A DNA stretch of 33,008 nt, taken from positions 1 to 33,008 of the forward strand of contig CANPYJ010000020.1 of NCBI GenBank assembly GCA_947588275.1. The letters run 5' to 3'. Below the pieces are notes generated by a model, which had not been told where the DNA came from, did not search any database, and was given only the letters and a program-made list of their open reading frames with translations. This document shows positions 10,301 through 18,218 of this stretch, in pieces. Source of the stretch: an uncultured Alphaproteobacteria bacterium (GTDB lineage: Bacteria; Pseudomonadota; Alphaproteobacteria; RF32; CAG-239). Both the position numbers and the translations under genes were made by a program. Within the stretch, counting starts at the first letter, position 1, and the number at the start of each line of letters is the position of its first letter.

Positions 10301-10837
10301 ATTTCGCTGTATCAGCACATGCTGGAAGAAGAGATTTTGCGTCTGCGCGCCGGTGTGTTGGCCGACGAGCGGCAGGCCGAGGCCAAGTCATGGACGCCGC
10401 AAATCACCACCGGCATCCCGATTATGATTCCTGAGACCTATGTGCGCGATTTGGGCGTTAGACTGGGGCTGTATAAACGTATCGGCGAAATCGAAAACGC
10501 CGAAAATGCCGCCGATATGCGCGAGGAGCTGATAGACCGTTTTGGCCCCTTGCCCGAAGAAGTGGACAATCTGCTCAAAACCGTAGAAATCAAGATACTG
10601 TGTCGTGAAGCCGGCATTGACAAGATTGACGCCGGCGCCAAGGGAATATTGATTGCTTTGCGCGGCGGCACTTTTGCCGAACCCGAAAAACTGATGAACT
10701 ATATTTATTCTTCATTCGGTGTCGTCAAAGTCCGCTCCGACCAAAAACTGCTGATTGAAAAAGATTTGTCGGATTACGCCGAACGCGTTGCCGCCATCAA
10801 ACATTACGTGACGCAAATTCGCGCCCTTTTGCCATAG
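7373..10837 (+). CDS. mfd: Transcription-repair coupling factor Mfd
   Basis: 1154 aa; VVHIEHGIGRFMGLE (RID-like), CGDVGFGKTEVALRAAF, IIDEEQHFGVAHKEKLK, TATPIPRTLQLSLTG. Confidence 0.96.
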   Translation: MKYDINKLAGFTLSSVAEGYDAFLLDDFAQSAKDLLYVVSDGTELARVADLLEYLNPTLQVLRFPAWDTVPYDRVSPNVNVVAARIRTLSELSLRPTPTQPRVVVTSAGALMQKLPPKKIFLNSLREVSVGSELNFDDFLHYLSVNGYNRVEQVYEPGEYAVRGDIIDIFPVGTEQPLRLDLFDNEIERIRIFDVMSQCTVGERKNYEFRVMSEVVLNADTVKTFRGKYREAFGAAFAEDAIYEAISAGRKYLGMENWLPFFYEDALPGLLNYLPAAKIILGRNVDDAVDAKAESIADYYQARLEALQVKSAAEEDAYRPVPPEQMYYPAAELRHLLQTRQPLCLTALSVPDSENVINCGVVAGRNFSGLKNAAAGQVYTELKNYLSENAKLKKVIACFSEGSRERIAGLLNEYGISELTLADSWAEAKQKADRIVLALMPLLHGFKGDGMLLISEQDILGEKQNRRPKKVTAKDFIADVSALNVGELVVHIEHGIGRFMGLENIVAGGAPHDCLKILYANDAKLFVPVENIDSLSRYGIEDENVQLDVLGGAAWQAKKARVKQKIRDIAEKLIKIAAERQLKKADCFVPPQGMFEDFCARFPYTETDDQLNAIHDVLADLNAAVPMDRLVCGDVGFGKTEVALRAAFAVAAGGAQVAVVVPTTLLARQHYQNFKQRMEGFPLRVRMLSRLVSAKEAAEVKQGLADGSIEIVIGTHALLSKDIRFCNLGLLIIDEEQHFGVAHKEKLKQLKSDIHVLTLTATPIPRTLQLSLTGVKQLSIIATPPVDRLAARTFVTPYDRVLIKEALYREKFRGGQTFFVCPRVSDIPEVERELRALVPDIRILTAHGQMPPNKLEEVMNEFADGHADMLLSTTIIESGIDMPTVNTMIVHRADMFGLAQLYQLKGRIGRGKIRGYAYFTIPPKRRLSEIAERRLSILQAMDTLGAGFSLASHDMDIRGSGNVLGEEQSGHIKEVGISLYQHMLEEEILRLRAGVLADERQAEAKSWTPQITTGIPIMIPETYVRDLGVRLGLYKRIGEIENAENAADMREELIDRFGPLPEEVDNLLKTVEIKILCREAGIDKIDAGAKGILIALRGGTFAEPEKLMNYIYSSFGVVKVRSDQKLLIEKDLSDYAERVAAIKHYVTQIRALLP

Positions 10838-10849
10838 AGGAAAAACACG

Positions 10850-11518
10850 ATGACTCAGCCGGCGCTCAAATTCTACAATATGATGATTCACCTGATAAAA
10901 AATAACAAACTCTACGAGGAGAACGTGGCCGTCAAAAACGTGTGGAAAAAAGAGGGCAATACGTTTTTGGACGTGTATTTTTATCGCACTCGCAAATCCT
11001 ACGTTTTTGATGCGGTGTTTATTCATGATATTCTGGATTTGAGCAATGAAAAATACTATCAGACGATTGAGGAATTTGCCGCCGATTTTGCCGTTTCCGA
11101 GGGCTCAAAGCCGTCGTCTGCCGGAGAAGAACCGCGCCATGTCGCGGACAAGAAGATTTTTGAACCGATAAGCGTCGATTTGATTATACTGACTTTTATG
11201 GCGTGCCTCGGAGGTCTGGACAGCATCCAAAAAAGCATAATCTGCGACTATATCCGGCGTCAGATACCTCAAGCCCGCAACATGAGCCGGCCGTATTTGG
11301 AAACCTATATTGAAAGTTTGTCGCCGGATGACAAAAGTTTTTATAACGCGCTGCGTCGCCTCAACTATCAGAATAAGGAGGCGGTGGAGCATTTGTGCGC
11401 CGAAGCGGTCAAAGTCTGTTTGGCTGACGGGCGGTTGCACTATCGCGAAAAATTTTATATTGCCGAGTTGTTGCAGGTTTGCCGCGAGGCCGGCATAAAT
11501 ATGGAAGTGGCGATTTAG
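10850..11518 (+). CDS. Hypothetical protein with C-terminal TerB-like helical region
   Basis: 222 aa; C-terminus EHLCAEAVKVCLADGRLHYREKFYIAELLQVCREAGI resembles TerB-type ADG...E repeats; 12 bp after mfd. Confidence 0.55.
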   Translation: MTQPALKFYNMMIHLIKNNKLYEENVAVKNVWKKEGNTFLDVYFYRTRKSYVFDAVFIHDILDLSNEKYYQTIEEFAADFAVSEGSKPSSAGEEPRHVADKKIFEPISVDLIILTFMACLGGLDSIQKSIICDYIRRQIPQARNMSRPYLETYIESLSPDDKSFYNALRRLNYQNKEAVEHLCAEAVKVCLADGRLHYREKFYIAELLQVCREAGINMEVAI

Positions 11519-11522
11519 GCAC

Positions 11523-11556
11523 AAAAAAACAGGAGCCGCCGAGCTCCTGTTTTTTT
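11523..11556. terminator. Bidirectional intrinsic terminator
   Basis: ACAGGAGC-CGCCGA-GCTCCTGT stem flanked by A and T tracts between convergent genes. Confidence 0.85.
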
Positions 11557-11576
11557 GAAAATGCCGACAGAAAAGC

Positions 11577-12218
11577 TTATTGCCGGTTGATGAGGGCAAT
11601 TTCCACGCGGCGATTTTGCTCGCGTCCGGCTGCCGTGCTGTTGGATGCGATCGGATTGGATGAACCCAGGCCGTCGGTAATCAGACGGTTGCCGTCAACG
11701 CCTTTGAGGCGCAGATAAGTTGACACGGCATTGGCGCGTCTGAGCGAAAGTGCGTTGTTGGTGGCGTCGCTGCCGGTATTGTCGGTATATCCGTAGACTT
11801 GCACCAAAGTTTTGTCATACTCGACAATGACTTTGGCAATAGAAGTGAGCACCGGTTGGAAGGCCGGTTTGATGATGGCTTCATTGGTGTCAAACGTGAT
11901 GTTTCCGGGCATAATCAGGTAGACGCGGCCGTCAACCTCTTTGACCTGCACGCCGGTGCCGACCAATTCGGCCCGCAGTTTGCGCGCCTGAATATCCATA
12001 TAGGCTCCGGTTCCCGCGCCGGCCACCGCGCCGACGCCGGCTCCGATAAGCGCACCTTTTTTGCCGCCGGCCAAAGCGCCGATTCCGGCTCCGGCCAAAG
12101 TGCCGATCCCGGTTCCCCAGGCGGTTTTGGAAACTTTGCTTTCGCCGGTATACGGATCAACGGCGCAGGCGCCGAGCAGCGAAATGGCGGTCAGGGCGCA
12201 GATAAAAGACTTTTTCAT
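11577..12218 (-). CDS. OmpA-family lipoprotein with glycine-zipper region
   Basis: MKKSFICALTAISLLGACAVD lipobox; glycine-zipper repeats (GAGIGALAGGKKGALIGAGVGAVAGAGTGAY); OmpA-like C-terminus (GYTDNTGSDATNNALSLRRANAVSTYL...REQNRRVEIAL). Confidence 0.88.
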   Translation of the reverse strand: MKKSFICALTAISLLGACAVDPYTGESKVSKTAWGTGIGTLAGAGIGALAGGKKGALIGAGVGAVAGAGTGAYMDIQARKLRAELVGTGVQVKEVDGRVYLIMPGNITFDTNEAIIKPAFQPVLTSIAKVIVEYDKTLVQVYGYTDNTGSDATNNALSLRRANAVSTYLRLKGVDGNRLITDGLGSSNPIASNSTAAGREQNRRVEIALINRQ

Positions 12219-12288
12219 TATGTTTCTCCTCAAGTTCAAATCTGCGTCTATTCTGACGTCAATTCACCGTCAAGTCAAGAGCAATAAA

Positions 12289-12939
12289 TTATTTTTTGGA
12301 GCGCCGCCAATGATGATAAATATAAACCGCAACCAAAATCAGGTAGAGTATGCCAAGTCCCCACAGCCCCCAAAACTTGAGCTGTCTGTCGCTCCACTCG
12401 CGGGTGATTTTGTTGACGCCGAGGGCGCTTCCGTGCACTGCAAATTCGGCCTTGGGATTTTCGTGTAGGAGCGAGGCCGCAATCTGATAATCTTCGTTCA
12501 AAAAGTCAAACTCAATCACCAGATCGCCGTCGACTTCGCGCAGGCGGGAAGAAACAGCCTCGCTGGTTGCGGTTTTGTCAAGCGTATAGTGCACCAGTTT
12601 GGCGTCTTTGGGCACGACGATGCGAATGGGATCATGTCCGATTTTAGACACGTCTGACCCCGACAGCGCGGCGGCGCCTTTGTTTTGCAGATAAATGCGG
12701 GTCAGGTAGAGGTCGGTATAGCCTTTGCCGCGGACGTTGACTTTGTAGTCGTTGTCGTTGCGCGAGGAAATAAAAGTGACGGTTTCGGTCTGATACTTAA
12801 GAATGGGGCGACTGATATAAAAGATATAGTAACCGACGGCAATTCCCGAAACCGCCAGAATAAACGCGCCGGTCGGACTGGTCCAAAAACCCCAGACTGC
12901 GTGTAAAAATTCTTTCCAGTCCTTATGCAGATTTTTCAT
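12289..12939 (-). CDS. Hypothetical membrane protein, N- and C-terminal TM helices around a soluble domain
   Basis: 216 aa; TM at residues ~24-44 and near the C-terminus. Confidence 0.6.
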   Translation of the reverse strand: MKNLHKDWKEFLHAVWGFWTSPTGAFILAVSGIAVGYYIFYISRPILKYQTETVTFISSRNDNDYKVNVRGKGYTDLYLTRIYLQNKGAAALSGSDVSKIGHDPIRIVVPKDAKLVHYTLDKTATSEAVSSRLREVDGDLVIEFDFLNEDYQIAASLLHENPKAEFAVHGSALGVNKITREWSDRQLKFWGLWGLGILYLILVAVYIYHHWRRSKK

Positions 12940-13004
12940 GCAAAGCTCCTTCGGGCCAATATATAAGCCTTATATCGGCGCAAAAAAGGAGCCGGTGACA
13001 AGAA

Positions 13005-14219
13005 TTATTTTCTTTTGCTGCGGCCGCTCAGATAGCCGATGGCAAAAGAAATGCCGTTAATAATCATTTTGCGGTCACGCTGGCGGAGTGAAGCCCAAAA
13101 ATCCCATGCCGTGCGCAAGAAGTTTTTGCGCGGCTGTTCGGCCGCCGACGCGGCGGTTGCGGCAACTGCCGCGGGCAGGGGTTTGACTTCGCCGCGCCAG
13201 GGTTCCAGCATGGCGGCAATTTCGTTGTCGGGCATATAAGCGCCGTGAATACGCATGAGGTCGCCGTCTGCCGGCAGAAACAATGCGTCGCCGCGTCCCA
13301 AAAGTTTTTCGGCGCCGGCAGTGTCCAAAATCGTTCGAGAGTCGGCGGCGCTGGCCGTCTTATAGGCCAGGCGGGTCGGAAAATTGGCTTTGAGGACGCC
13401 GGTCACCACGTCAACCGACGGCCGTTGCGTGGCCAAAATAATGTGTATGCCGGCGGCGCGGGCTTTTTGCGCCAGGCGTTGAACATAGTCGTCGGCATAT
13501 TTGTCGGCTGTCGTCAAATCAGCAAATTCGTCAATCACACATACGATATAGGGCAAATGGCCGGCGCTTTGATTGTAGTCGGCAATGTTTTTGACCAGAT
13601 TTTCCTCAAACAAGGCATAACGACGTTCCATTTCCTGCACCAAATAAGCCAACGTGGCCGACGCTTGCGCGGTTTCGGTCACCACCGGTGCCAGCATGTA
13701 TTTTTGATTGTTATACACGCTGAATTCAATGCGCTTGGGGTCAATCAGCACAAGTTTCAAATCGGCCGGTTTGTGCTTGGCTATGAGCGAAAGGATAAAT
13801 GTGTTCAGCCCTACCGATTTTCCGGAACCGGTTGTGCCTGCCGCCAGCAGATGCGGCATTTTGGCCAAATCCGCAATTACCGGTCGGCCTTTAATGTCTA
13901 CCCCGAGAATAATCGGCAGTGCGCCGTTGTTTTGCAAAAATTCGGGCGCGGCCAGAAGCGTCTTAAAGTCCACCGTTTGCATGTGCGCGGTCGGAAGCTC
14001 AAAACCGATGGTGCCGTTTTCTTCCAAAGCTTCCACACGCAGAGAGGGCGCGCCGAGTTCGCGCGCAATGTCGTCGAGAGAGGCAGTGATATTCTTCAAC
14101 TTGGTTCCGGCCGCCGGCAAAAATTCAACCAGAGTTACCAAAGGCCCTTCTGTCACGGCGACGATTTTTCCGCTGATGCCGTAATGGTTCAAAACTTCTT
14201 CCAGATTTTGCATTGTCAT
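13005..14219 (-). CDS. Short FtsK/SpoIIIE-type DNA translocase ATPase lacking N-terminal TM region
   Basis: 404 aa; HLLAAGTTGSGKSVGLN Walker A, VCVIDEFADL Walker B, AAGIHIILATQRPSVDVVTGVLKANFPTRLAYKTAS. Confidence 0.88.
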   Translation of the reverse strand: MTMQNLEEVLNHYGISGKIVAVTEGPLVTLVEFLPAAGTKLKNITASLDDIARELGAPSLRVEALEENGTIGFELPTAHMQTVDFKTLLAAPEFLQNNGALPIILGVDIKGRPVIADLAKMPHLLAAGTTGSGKSVGLNTFILSLIAKHKPADLKLVLIDPKRIEFSVYNNQKYMLAPVVTETAQASATLAYLVQEMERRYALFEENLVKNIADYNQSAGHLPYIVCVIDEFADLTTADKYADDYVQRLAQKARAAGIHIILATQRPSVDVVTGVLKANFPTRLAYKTASAADSRTILDTAGAEKLLGRGDALFLPADGDLMRIHGAYMPDNEIAAMLEPWRGEVKPLPAAVAATAASAAEQPRKNFLRTAWDFWASLRQRDRKMIINGISFAIGYLSGRSKRK

Positions 14220-14368
14220 ACCTTCGTAAAAAATGAAACTTGTTTCAATGTAATCCGTTTTGCCGAAAATGTAAACAGCGTATCGGTATCGGCCAGGTGA
14301 AAACGCTTTTGTGTCTGCAAATTTTTGCGTCAGTCAAAAAAATATTATCCGACGGTTGTTTTTTTTTC

Positions 14369-14399
14369 TTGACTTAGAGCATGCTCTAAAAATTATATT
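14369..14399 (+). promoter_or_regulatory. Promoter with overlapping operator-like palindrome
   Basis: TTGACT -35-like at 14369-14374, perfect 16-bp palindrome TTAGAGCATGCTCTAA at 14374-14389, TATATT -10-like at 14394-14399, upstream of the 14430 ORF. Confidence 0.7.
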
Positions 14400-14429
14400 A
14401 AATATAGATTTTTAACCCAGGAGAGTGTC

Positions 14430-15317
14430 ATGAATAAACCGATTGTTTACTTTACCAAAGAAATTTCGCCGGAGAGCCTGATTAGAATTTATCACAAACT
14501 CGGTCGCGGGCTGGAAGGCCGTGTCGGAGTCAAAATTTCCACCGGCGAGCCGGGCGGTCACAATTATCTCAAACCGGAGCTTATCGGCAAGCTGGTCAAA
14601 GAGCTAAATGCCGCAATCATTGAGTGCAACACCGCCTATGCCGGTCGCCGCAACACCTCTGCCGAACATCTGAAGGCGATTGAGGAACACGGTTTCAATA
14701 AAATCGCCCAAGTCGATTTGATGGATGTCGACGGCGAATTTGAGATTCCGGTCACGGGCGGCCGTCATTTGGATGTCGACATTGTCGGTTCGCATCTCAA
14801 AAATTATGATTCCATTCTTAATCTGGCGCACTTCAAGGGGCATGCAATGGGAGGTTTTGGCGGTGTCATCAAAAACCAGTCCATAGGCGTTGCCTCCAGC
14901 CGCGGCAAGACCTATATCCACACTGCCGGCGCCACTCGCGAACCCTCTGAACTGTGGGACAACCTGCCGGAGCAGAACGCCTTTTTGGAGTCAATGGCCG
15001 AAGCCGCCAAAGCCGTGGCCGATTTTATGAAAGGCAATATTCTGTATATCAATGTTATGAACAATTTGTCAGTGGATTGTGACTGCGATTCGCATCCCGA
15101 AGATCCGTGTATGGCGGATATCGGCATTTTGGCCTCGACTGATCCGGTAGCGGTCGATCAGGCCGCAATTGACAAAATTTGGTCTTCGACCGACCGTGGC
15201 CGCGATCATTTCATTGCCCGCGTCGAACGGCAAAACGGGCGGCATATTCTGCCTTATGCCGAAGCTTTGGGTTTGGGTTCCCGCCAATATAGTTTGGTAA
15301 ACATTGACAATGATTAA
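14430..15317 (+). CDS. DUF362 domain-containing protein
   Basis: 295 aa; RVGVKISTGEPGGHNYLKPELI, LNLAHFKGHAMGGFGGVIKNQSIG, DPVAVDQAAIDKI typical of DUF362 proteins; preceded by an AGGAGAG Shine-Dalgarno sequence. Confidence 0.85.
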   Translation: MNKPIVYFTKEISPESLIRIYHKLGRGLEGRVGVKISTGEPGGHNYLKPELIGKLVKELNAAIIECNTAYAGRRNTSAEHLKAIEEHGFNKIAQVDLMDVDGEFEIPVTGGRHLDVDIVGSHLKNYDSILNLAHFKGHAMGGFGGVIKNQSIGVASSRGKTYIHTAGATREPSELWDNLPEQNAFLESMAEAAKAVADFMKGNILYINVMNNLSVDCDCDSHPEDPCMADIGILASTDPVAVDQAAIDKIWSSTDRGRDHFIARVERQNGRHILPYAEALGLGSRQYSLVNIDND

Positions 15318-15891
15318 ATTGATGCAAATTTTGGGCCTCGTGGCGGCGCTGGTGATATCGGCCGTTGTCACGGTGGCCGCAAAGGAGGATAAACCACCGA
15401 TGACAAACAAAACTTTGGTTGTATATTTTTCATACAGCGGCAATACCAAACGCATTGCCGACCTCATCAGCGCCGAGACAGGTGCCGATACGGCGCGCAT
15501 CGAAACCATTGCGCCTTATGTCGGCACTATGGATGAAATTTCGGAGCAAGGCAAAAAAGAAGTCGAGCAGGGTTATCTGCCGCCAATCAAACCGCTTGGC
15601 GTCAATCCGGCCGAGTATAAGCGCATTGTCATCGGCACGCCGACCTGGTGGTATACCATGGCGCCGGCGGTGCGCGCTTTTTTGCGCCAAATCGACTGGC
15701 AGGGCAAAGAGGTTGTCTTGTATATGACCAACGCCGGTTGGCCGGGACATGTGATTGCCGATATGAAGAAGGCTGTCGCCGGAGCCAAAGTTATTGCCGA
15801 CAAGGAAATTTTGTTTGACTCCGACGGCGGTAACGAGTTGATAACCCCAGAGTCTGAAATCAAAGACTGGATAAACGGTTGGCAATTTTGA
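15310..15891 (+). CDS. Flavodoxin family protein, with possible N-terminal signal/anchor
   Basis: LVVYFSYSGNTKRIADLI FMN-binding loop; TPTWWYTMAPAVRAFL; N-terminal hydrophobic MQILGLVAALVISAVVTVAA. Overlaps the DUF362 stop. Confidence 0.88.
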   Translation: MIKLMQILGLVAALVISAVVTVAAKEDKPPMTNKTLVVYFSYSGNTKRIADLISAETGADTARIETIAPYVGTMDEISEQGKKEVEQGYLPPIKPLGVNPAEYKRIVIGTPTWWYTMAPAVRAFLRQIDWQGKEVVLYMTNAGWPGHVIADMKKAVAGAKVIADKEILFDSDGGNELITPESEIKDWINGWQF

Positions 15892-15961
15892 CCGCCTTAA
15901 TAATTGTCAATGTTCTTCTGATAGGGCAACGGACGGTCTTTTTCAATGCGGAGCAGGCAGA

Positions 15962-16384
15962 ATGAGCAAGATTAAATCAGGATTGTCGGCGATTTTGAGT
16001 TTATGTGCCGCGGCGTCAATCTGCGCGGCACAGGAAGCAGGGAAAATGCCTATGGGAATTACGGTAAATATCTATTATAGCGGCAAAGACGGCAATGCGC
16101 GTAAATTTGCCGAGGAGATGGAAAAAAGCGGAACAGTGGCGGAGATTCGCCGCGAAACCGGCAACAAACGTTATGAATATTTCTTTTCCAAAGATGATGA
16201 GCAAACGGTTTTGCTGATTGACAGCTGGGAAAGTCAGGAGGCGTTGGACAGGCATCACGCTTCGCCAATGATGGAAAAGATTTCAAAACTGCGCGACAAA
16301 TATGATTTGCATATGAAAGTAGAGCGTTATGTGGAAGATGCTTCGGGAATTCCGGCCGCGGATAAAATTTTCGTCAAAGAATAG
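15962..16384 (+). CDS. Antibiotic biosynthesis monooxygenase (ABM)-like / putative quinol monooxygenase, secreted
   Basis: 140 aa with signal-like N-terminus (ILSLCAAASICAAQ) and ABM-like core (SWESQEALDRHHASPMMEKI). Confidence 0.75.
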   Translation: MSKIKSGLSAILSLCAAASICAAQEAGKMPMGITVNIYYSGKDGNARKFAEEMEKSGTVAEIRRETGNKRYEYFFSKDDEQTVLLIDSWESQEALDRHHASPMMEKISKLRDKYDLHMKVERYVEDASGIPAADKIFVKE

Positions 16385-16385
16385 G

Positions 16386-17420
16386 ATGTTTGCAGCCGTT
16401 AAGTCTTATTTGGGCGCGGTTTTGGCTGCGCTGTTGATGTATGCCCCATCGCATGCCCAAACCCTTGTTGACGTGCACAGTCATATTATCGTTTCGGAAT
16501 ATATTGATTTTCTCAAAAAGCATCATGCCGAATTGCAAGAAACGTTTCCTTTGCCTGAGTGGAGTGTCGACAATCATCTTAAGTTTATGTCCGATTTGGG
16601 GATTGGCTATTCTGTCTTATCTCTTCCGGCTCCTCAGCCGTATTTTGGAAACAGTCGCGAAAGTGCCGACATTGTGAGAGAATTAAATAAAATATCGGCT
16701 CAAATTCGTGATTCAAATCCTGAAAAATTTAAATTTTTGGCAACCCTGCCTCTGCCTGATGTCAAAGCGGCCGTCAAAGAGGTTGAATATGCTTTTGAGG
16801 TGTTGCATGCAGACGGAATTAAGTTGGCTACCAATAGTTACGGTCAATATTTGGGAGATGTCGAACTTGACGATTTGATGGCAGTTTTAGATAAATATCA
16901 TGCCGTCGTCTTTATACATCCGCATCGTCCGGAGCCCTACAACGAGAAAATTATTCAAACAACGCCCTTGGCAATGTACGAGTATCCGGCAGAAACAACT
17001 CGTGCCGTCGTCAATATGATTTCGCACAATGTGGTGGCGCGTTATCCGAACATCAAGATGATTGTTCCTCACTGCGGTTCATTTTTGCCGTTGGCTCTGC
17101 CGCGGATGAAGGCCATATTTCCGGCCATGAAAGCCAAAGGTTTGATGCCGGATATTGATTGGGATAAAAACCTTGCGGGATTATATTATGATTTGGCCGG
17201 TGTTCCGACGGGACAACTGATTAAAACGATGCTGACAATTACTTCGCCGGATCATATTCTGTATGGCTCGGATTATCCGTATCAGCCGGAAGAGGTCTTA
17301 AAAAGCAATCTTGACAATCTGCGCCGCACGCTGCATGCCGATCAGGAATTGGCGCCTTATGCCGAAAATATTTTATATCAAAATGCTGCCAAACTGTTTA
17401 AGATAGGAGAAAAGAAATGA
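16386..17420 (+). CDS. Amidohydrolase family (ACMSD-like TIM barrel), predicted secreted
   Basis: Signal-like MFAAVKSYLGAVLAALLMYAPSHAQ; DVHSHI metal motif; FIHPHRP; IVPHCGSFLP; HILYGSDYPY. Start chosen at 16386, just after the upstream stop. Confidence 0.85.
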   Translation: MFAAVKSYLGAVLAALLMYAPSHAQTLVDVHSHIIVSEYIDFLKKHHAELQETFPLPEWSVDNHLKFMSDLGIGYSVLSLPAPQPYFGNSRESADIVRELNKISAQIRDSNPEKFKFLATLPLPDVKAAVKEVEYAFEVLHADGIKLATNSYGQYLGDVELDDLMAVLDKYHAVVFIHPHRPEPYNEKIIQTTPLAMYEYPAETTRAVVNMISHNVVARYPNIKMIVPHCGSFLPLALPRMKAIFPAMKAKGLMPDIDWDKNLAGLYYDLAGVPTGQLIKTMLTITSPDHILYGSDYPYQPEEVLKSNLDNLRRTLHADQELAPYAENILYQNAAKLFKIGEKK

Positions 17421-17977
17421 AAAAGAGTTTAGGATCCGTTTTGGCCTTATATCCGACCCCGGTCGCCATCATCGGGGTGATGAATCAAGACAAACCGACA
17501 TGGATGCTTGTCGGTCATGTCGGCATTATCGGACATGATAAGATTTTGCTTAGTTTGCACAAAATCCACTACACAAACAAATTTATCAGACAAAACAACC
17601 GCCTGTCCGTTAATATTGTTGACGAAAATATATTGCCGCAGGCTGATTATGTCGGCATTAACAGCGGCATAAATGTCGATAAAAGCGATGTTTTTGTTTA
17701 TACGTTGAGCGAAAATAATACGCCGCTGATTGACGCAAGCCCGTTGACAATGGACTGCCTCGTCGTCGACAACTATGAAACGGATAATTTTGACAATTTT
17801 GTTTGCACGATTGAAAATACGTTTGTCGAAGAAAGTATGTTGGATGAAAAAAACAAAGTCGACTATCGCCGGTTAAAACCGGTTTTGTTTGAAATGCCGA
17901 CATATTCCTATCTGAGAACCGGCGACGTGATTGAACGCGGAGGAATTTTGGGAAAAAATTGGAAGAAAGGAGCATGA
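17417..17977 (+). CDS. Flavin reductase family protein
   Basis: 186 aa flavin-reductase-like fold sequence (LALYPTPVAIIGVM...RLSVNIVDENILPQADYVG); 4-bp ATGA overlap with the preceding gene. Confidence 0.75.
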   Translation: MKKSLGSVLALYPTPVAIIGVMNQDKPTWMLVGHVGIIGHDKILLSLHKIHYTNKFIRQNNRLSVNIVDENILPQADYVGINSGINVDKSDVFVYTLSENNTPLIDASPLTMDCLVVDNYETDNFDNFVCTIENTFVEESMLDEKNKVDYRRLKPVLFEMPTYSYLRTGDVIERGGILGKNWKKGA

Positions 17978-17978
17978 A

Positions 17979-18194
17979 ATGCCTGTTATGACTTTGGAGA
18001 CTGCCAAGCTTACGCAAAAGCAAAAAAAAGCCTTGGTGCAGGAATTAGTTCCGCTTTTTGCAAAAATTATCAATATGCCGGAAGAAACAATTTATACTTT
18101 CATCAAGGAAAATGAAGGCGATAATGTCGGTGTCGGTCAAAATCTGCTTTCAGAGATGCGTTCCAATGATAAAAAAACAACGGCGACCCTTTAA
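17979..18194 (+). CDS. 4-oxalocrotonate tautomerase family protein
   Basis: Met-Pro N-terminus (MPVMTLETAKLTQKQKKALVQELVPLFAKIINMPEETIYTFIKE), providing the expected Pro-1. Confidence 0.82.
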   Translation: MPVMTLETAKLTQKQKKALVQELVPLFAKIINMPEETIYTFIKENEGDNVGVGQNLLSEMRSNDKKTTATL

Positions 18195-18204
18195 AAGGTC
18201 ACCG
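18181..18204 (+). terminator. Intrinsic terminator of the 14.4-18.2 kb operon
   Basis: CGGCGACC...GGTCACCG stem followed by a T run. Confidence 0.6.
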
Positions 18205-18218
18205 CAGTTTTTTATGAA

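Noticed and set aside
13245-14300. 351-aa plus-strand ORF
   Set aside because: Antisense to the FtsK-like gene; no domain, typical antisense frame.
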